DNA of 64,000 nucleotides, taken from the NCBI RefSeq assembly GCF_014207355.1, contig NZ_JACHEF010000003.1:719763-783762 (forward strand), given 5' to 3'. This DNA is from Mesorhizobium sangaii. Lineage in GTDB: Bacteria; Pseudomonadota; Alphaproteobacteria; Rhizobiales; Rhizobiaceae. Below are positions 60,614 to 64,000 of the stretch, in pieces. The notes under the pieces were generated by a model, which ran no database searches, was not told where the DNA came from, and saw nothing but the letters and a program-made list of their open reading frames with translations. Made by a program: the position numbers and the translations under genes. Every line of letters begins with the position of its first letter. Position 1 is the stretch's first letter.

Positions 60614-61381
60614 ATGACGCCAGGAATTCGCCCGCTCGTCGCCGGCAACTGGAAAATGAACGGCACCAGTGCCTCGCTCAACGAGCTCAGGATGATCGGC
60701 AACGGTTTCATGAGTGGGCTCGATGCGGAGACCGAAGCGCTGGTTTGCGTTCCCGCGACTCTGCTTGCCCACGCAGCCGAGATCCTGTCCCGGACGCCGG
60801 TCCACGCCGGCGGCGAGGATTGCCACACCAAGGAAAGCGGCGCCTACACCGGCTGCATCTCGGCGGAAATGCTGAAGGATGCCGGCGCGAGCCATGTCAT
60901 CGTCGGCCATTCCGAATGCCGCGAGCAGCGCGGCGAGGACGATGCGACGGTCCAGGCCAAGGCCTCGGCGGCCTGGCGCGCCGGGCTTGTGGCCATCATT
61001 TGCATTGGCGAGACGCAGCAGCAGCGTGAAGCGGGCGCGACGCTCGATGTGCTGGCGCGGCAGGTCGCCGGCTCGGTGCCGCCAAGCGCCACGCCATCGA
61101 ACACCATCATTGCCTATGAGCCGGTGTGGGCGATCGGCACCGGCCTGACGCCGACCGCGACCGATGTGGCCGAAGCACACGCACATATCCGCGAAAAGCT
61201 GTCGGAAAAGCTCGACGGTGTCGCCGCGAAGATGCGCATTCTCTATGGCGGCTCGGTCAAGCCCTCCAACGCGGTCGAGTTGCTCGGTGTCAAGAATGTC
61301 GACGGCGCGCTGGTCGGCGGCGCCAGCCTGAAAGCGGCGGACTTCCTTGCCATCGCCGAGGCTTATCGCAACATCTCCTAA
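60614..61381 (+). CDS. tpiA: Triosephosphate isomerase
   Basis: TpiA interconverts dihydroxyacetone phosphate and glyceraldehyde-3-phosphate. The 255-residue barrel has VAGNWKMNGT (catalytic Lys), IVGHSECRE (catalytic His), AYEPVWAIGTG (catalytic Glu) and YGGSVKPSNAVEL (phosphate loop). A GGAGAAG site precedes ATG 60614. Confidence 0.97.
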   Translation: MTPGIRPLVAGNWKMNGTSASLNELRMIGNGFMSGLDAETEALVCVPATLLAHAAEILSRTPVHAGGEDCHTKESGAYTGCISAEMLKDAGASHVIVGHSECREQRGEDDATVQAKASAAWRAGLVAIICIGETQQQREAGATLDVLARQVAGSVPPSATPSNTIIAYEPVWAIGTGLTPTATDVAEAHAHIREKLSEKLDGVAAKMRILYGGSVKPSNAVELLGVKNVDGALVGGASLKAADFLAIAEAYRNIS

Positions 61382-61551
61382 GGGATATGGGCTGCAACAA
61401 GCGGGGTCGACGGCGCCGGAATCGTTGCAAAGGGATCGTTGCTTCCCATATTCCGGCCACGGGCTTGGAAATGCCATCAAAGCATTGTATTGAGCCGCCT
61501 CCAATTCACCGGTCGTGTCCGCGACCGGGCAAGGCCTTGCCAGGATAAACT

Positions 61552-62028
61552 ATGGAAACCGTACTGATCGTCATCCATCTCATGGTCGTGCTCGCCCTTG
61601 TCGGCGTGGTGCTGCTGCAGCGCTCCGAAGGCGGCGGCCTTGGCATCGGCGGCGGATCCGGCTTCATGACCGCGCGCGGCGCTGCCAATGCGCTGACACG
61701 TGCGACGGCGATCCTGGCGGCCGCCTTCTTCGCCACCTCGCTGACACTGTCGATCGTCGCTCGCTACGGCGAGAAGCCGATCGACATCCTCGATCGCGTG
61801 CCCGCGACATCCGACGGCGCCGGCAAGGGCGTGCTCAACCAATTGCCCGGCACGACCACTCCGGCGCCCGCCGGCAACACCGCGCCGACGCCGCCTTCCG
61901 GCAACGACGCCGCGGCAAAGCCCCCGGCGACTGCCCCGGCCACGGCGCCTGCCGCCGGCTCGACTCAGCCGGCGACCAACGGCACCACGCCCGCTGCACC
62001 GGCGACCCCGCAGGTCCCGAACCAGTAG
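61552..62028 (+). CDS. secG: Preprotein translocase subunit SecG
   Basis: SecG is the small subunit of the SecYEG channel. METVLIVIHLMVVLALVGVV is the first helix, LQRSEGGGLGIGGGSGFM the conserved loop, and a second helix spans residues 50-70. The last ~70 residues form a tail rich in alanine, proline and threonine, longer than in E. coli (110 aa) at 158 residues. It lies between tpiA and pyrG as in many alphaproteobacteria. Confidence 0.94.
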   Translation: METVLIVIHLMVVLALVGVVLLQRSEGGGLGIGGGSGFMTARGAANALTRATAILAAAFFATSLTLSIVARYGEKPIDILDRVPATSDGAGKGVLNQLPGTTTPAPAGNTAPTPPSGNDAAAKPPATAPATAPAAGSTQPATNGTTPAAPATPQVPNQ

Positions 62029-62128
62029 TCTCCAGCGCCTGAAGCCGCGATCTGTTGTCGTTTGAACACAGTCGCGGCAAATGCAGCACGATCACGAAGA
62101 TTCGAGTGTCTGCAATGTGGCGTGACGC

Positions 62129-62158
62129 TTGAGGCGTCCGCGCTTATTCGACTATAGA
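62129..62158 (+). promoter_or_regulatory. Possible promoter of the L,D-transpeptidase gene
   Basis: TTGAGG (62129-62134) and TATAGA (62153-62158) are separated by 18 nt, about 80 nt before the start codon. Confidence 0.35.
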
Positions 62159-62239
62159 TTGCGCGCGGCATTTCCGGCGCCCTTGGGGGGTGCTGGGCGA
62201 CGCCGTGGGCAACAAGCATAGAACGATCGGATCTTCGCC

Positions 62240-63358
62240 ATGCAGCTTCGCAGCTTCATTTTCATGGGACTCTGCGCCGTACTCGGTATGAGTTCACCGG
62301 CTTTCGCCGGCATGCCGGCCAATATGGCCGCAAATCAATCCGCTGACACAACCAGTGCCATCAACGTCGCCGTCAAGAGCGATGCGGCGCAATTGAAGCT
62401 TCTCAAGAAGAAGAAAAGCCCGACACCGGACGATCTCGCCCAGATCAAGAAGATCGAGGCCAAGATCGTTGCCGACAAGGAAGCGGCCAAGGCCAAGGCA
62501 CTGGAAGCCAGGAAGCTGGCGATGCGCGAAGCGGCCAAGGCCAAGGCCGAGGCGGAACGGCAAGCGTTCCTCGCCAAGAGAGGCAAGACCGCTTCGGCAA
62601 CCGAAGTGGCCGACGCCAAGCCTGCCAAGAAGACCGTCAATATCATCGAGCCGATTGCGCCGATCGAGCCTATCCAGTCGGCTGAGCCGCTCCCGGCCGA
62701 AGCGATGAATGTCGCTTTGAGCGGAAACAATGGCGAGTTGCGCAGCGAAGTCATCGGCCAGAAGCAGTCGAGCGGTGGCCTGTTCGCCGGTCTCTTCGGC
62801 GGCAGCTCCTCGTCTTCGATCTCATATCTCCCCGAGACACGTGCGCTGGACCAGGCTCTCGCCAAGAAGGAAGCCAAGAAGCAGTTCAAGGTGAAGCCGG
62901 AGTTCGTGCCGCAGGACGTGGAATTCACTGGCTATGAAGCCGGCACCATCGTCATCGACACCAGCGCCCGCCGCCTCTATCTCGTCGAATCGTCTTCCAC
63001 CGCTCGGCGCTACGCCATTGCGGTCGGCCGCGAGGGCCTGCAGTTCAAGGGCACGGTCGCGGTCGGCGACAAGCAGGAATGGCCGCGCTGGATCCCGACG
63101 CTGGATATGCAAAAGCGCGAGCCGAAGCACTATGGCCAGTACAAGGACGGCATGCCTGGCGGTGGCCAGAACCCGCTCGGCGCCCGCGCCATCTATCTCT
63201 ATGACGGCAAGAAGGACACGCATCTGCGCATCCACGGCACCATCGCGCCGCAGTCGATCGGAACCAGCGCCTCCAACGGCTGCTTCCGCATGATCAACGA
63301 GCACGTCATGGATCTCTACAGCCGCGTCAGGGTTGGCACCAAGGTCGTCATCATCTGA
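62240..63358 (+). CDS. L,D-transpeptidase family protein (YkuD)
   Basis: The 372-residue secreted protein has a signal peptide (residues 1-23, ending AFAG), a lysine/alanine-rich helical region (about residues 45-115) likely to be coiled coil, and a C-terminal YkuD domain. The active site is HGTIAPQ with the SNGCFRM nucleophile loop. Such enzymes make 3-3 peptidoglycan crosslinks or attach proteins to the wall. It is followed by a strong terminator. Confidence 0.92.
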   Translation: MQLRSFIFMGLCAVLGMSSPAFAGMPANMAANQSADTTSAINVAVKSDAAQLKLLKKKKSPTPDDLAQIKKIEAKIVADKEAAKAKALEARKLAMREAAKAKAEAERQAFLAKRGKTASATEVADAKPAKKTVNIIEPIAPIEPIQSAEPLPAEAMNVALSGNNGELRSEVIGQKQSSGGLFAGLFGGSSSSSISYLPETRALDQALAKKEAKKQFKVKPEFVPQDVEFTGYEAGTIVIDTSARRLYLVESSSTARRYAIAVGREGLQFKGTVAVGDKQEWPRWIPTLDMQKREPKHYGQYKDGMPGGGQNPLGARAIYLYDGKKDTHLRIHGTIAPQSIGTSASNGCFRMINEHVMDLYSRVRVGTKVVII

Positions 63359-63378
63359 CTCCTGCATCCATAATGCCG

Positions 63379-63410
63379 AAGGGCCGGCCTTTGCCGGCCC
63401 TTTTGTTTTG
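63379..63410 (+). terminator. Terminator of the L,D-transpeptidase gene
   Basis: GGGCCGGC-CTTT-GCCGGCCC is a perfect 8-bp stem followed by TTTTGTTTTG, 22 nt after the stop. Confidence 0.88.
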
Positions 63411-63420
63411 ACTTGCCCCT

Positions 63421-63520
63421 AAGCGCGTCGCGTTGAAACGGATTCAATCGACGCGCTTTGGTTCTTTGTTTTGTGCATGTCGTTGTCCCAAAACTGCTTC
63501 GTGATTTTGGGCGACATGCA
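63421..63520. repeat. RIME1-like 100-bp double-palindrome repeat
   Basis: Two hairpins lie in tandem: AAGCGCGTCG (63421-63430) with CGACGCGCTT (63449-63458), and TGCATGTCG (63474-63482) with CGACATGCA (63512-63520), the second containing the TTGTCCCAAAA...TTTTGGG inner stem. This layout and sequence resemble the rhizobial intergenic mosaic element RIME1. It lies in the 250-nt gap before pyrG and has no coding content. Identity is from memory of the family, not a search. Confidence 0.72.
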
Positions 63521-63608
63521 TAGGGGTATCGCGCCTTCTTGGGAAAAAACCTTTGCGGCGGTTTTTTCTCTGGCGGAATCAATCCGGCCGCGTTAAGCGA
63601 TGACTCCC

Positions 63609-64000
63609 ATGGCGCGATATGTATTCATCACAGGCGGCGTGGTTTCCTCACTTGGAAAAGGCATTGCCGCAGCGGCCCTTGGGGCTCTCTTGCAGGCGCG
63701 AGGCTATCGCGCACGCATCAAAAAACTCGACCCCTACCTCAATGTCGATCCAGGCACGATGTCGCCGTACCAGCATGGCGAGGTTTTCGTCACCGATGAC
63801 GGTGCGGAGACCGATCTCGATCTTGGCCACTATGAGCGCTTCACCGGCCGCTCGGCCAACCAGCAGGACAACATCACCACCGGCCGCATCTACAAGAACA
63901 TCATCGAGCGCGAGCGGCGCGGCGACTATCTCGGTGCCACCGTGCAGGTCATTCCGCACGTTACCGACGAGATCAAGAATTTCGTCCTCAACGGCAACGA
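63609..64000 (+). CDS. pyrG: CTP synthase, N-terminal fragment
   Basis: The gene runs off the right edge; 130 codons are present. [21 protein letters not shown] is the glycine-rich nucleotide loop, and [20 protein letters not shown] with [16 protein letters not shown] is the synthetase-domain signature. The enzyme aminates UTP to CTP. Another in-frame ATG lies three codons upstream (63600); 63609 matches the family start. Confidence 0.96.

Noticed and set aside
1..64000. tRNA, rRNA or CRISPR arrays
   Set aside because: I read the gaps between genes for cloverleaf-like arms, conserved rRNA cores and regular spacer repeats and saw none. A short GGTTCAAAT near 4363 lacks the rest of a tRNA.

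Overview
This window reads as chromosome of a G+C-rich alphaproteobacterium of the order Hyphomicrobiales, most likely a Mesorhizobium-type rhizobium. The evidence is the gene order (frr-uppS-cdsA-rseP-bamA-lpxD-fabZ-lpxA-lpxI-lpxB, convergent gltA-gltX, comEC/lexA, moeA-moaC-trpC-trpD-ppiD, tpiA-secG-pyrG), LpxI rather than LpxH, an EipB-type envelope protein, a GTTC-N7-GTTC SOS box before lexA, and a 100-bp double-palindrome repeat that resembles the rhizobial RIME1 element. No name below comes from a database search.

Layout. 1-2.4 kb (minus): pyrB, a dihydroorotase-like gene that has lost its metal ligands, and the start of plsY. 2.6-14.7 kb: an AidB-like acyl-CoA dehydrogenase, two small membrane proteins, ruvX, a UPF0173 hydrolase, gatC and gatA with an acetyltransferase gene between them, a YdcF/ElyC-like protein, a DUF599 protein, sdaA followed by a 145-bp palindromic repeat, a DUF1489 protein, and a coupled VWA/membrane J-domain pair. 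14.8-25.5 kb: a D,D-carboxypeptidase with a SPOR domain, a phasin with operator-like palindromes in its promoter, clpS-clpA, a HIT protein, a DUF482-type acyltransferase-like protein, a glycerophosphodiesterase, RidA, EipB and an acyltransferase-like protein. 25.5-31.2 kb: a DUF4031 protein with a LysE exporter, rpsB-tsf with structured leaders, and a LysR regulator divergent from a secreted NTF2-like protein and an aldo/keto reductase.

31.3-42.6 kb is a long plus-strand run that starts with nucleotide metabolism and ribosome recycling (pyrH, frr). It continues through lipid carriers (uppS, cdsA), the site-2 protease rseP and outer-membrane assembly (bamA) to the first half of lipid A synthesis (lpxD, fabZ, lpxA, lpxI, lpxB). 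gltA and gltX lie convergent to it, followed by comEC and lexA, which meet tail to tail.

49.3-55.0 kb is a tryptophan-catabolism block: a GntR/FCD regulator, kynureninase, tryptophan 2,3-dioxygenase, a 2-aminobenzoate-CoA ligase-like enzyme and an alpha/beta hydrolase with the HGGYW motif of kynurenine formamidases. Together these would take tryptophan to anthranilate and then to anthraniloyl-CoA. The block sits between lexA and moeA, which I recall as neighbours in related rhizobia, so it looks like an inserted catabolic module. Only 2-3 kb further on, trpD and trpC use anthranilate in the opposite direction. The window ends with ppiD, tpiA, secG, an L,D-transpeptidase, the RIME-like repeat and the start of pyrG.

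Most of the window is conserved core chromosome. I see no prophage, insertion sequence, CRISPR array, rRNA or tRNA. The items most worth a second look are the metal-site-less dihydroorotase, the kynurenine/anthranilate module and its candidate operators, the GatA insertion with its embedded acetyltransferase, the phasin operators, the rpsB/tsf RNA structures and the two dispersed-repeat candidates.
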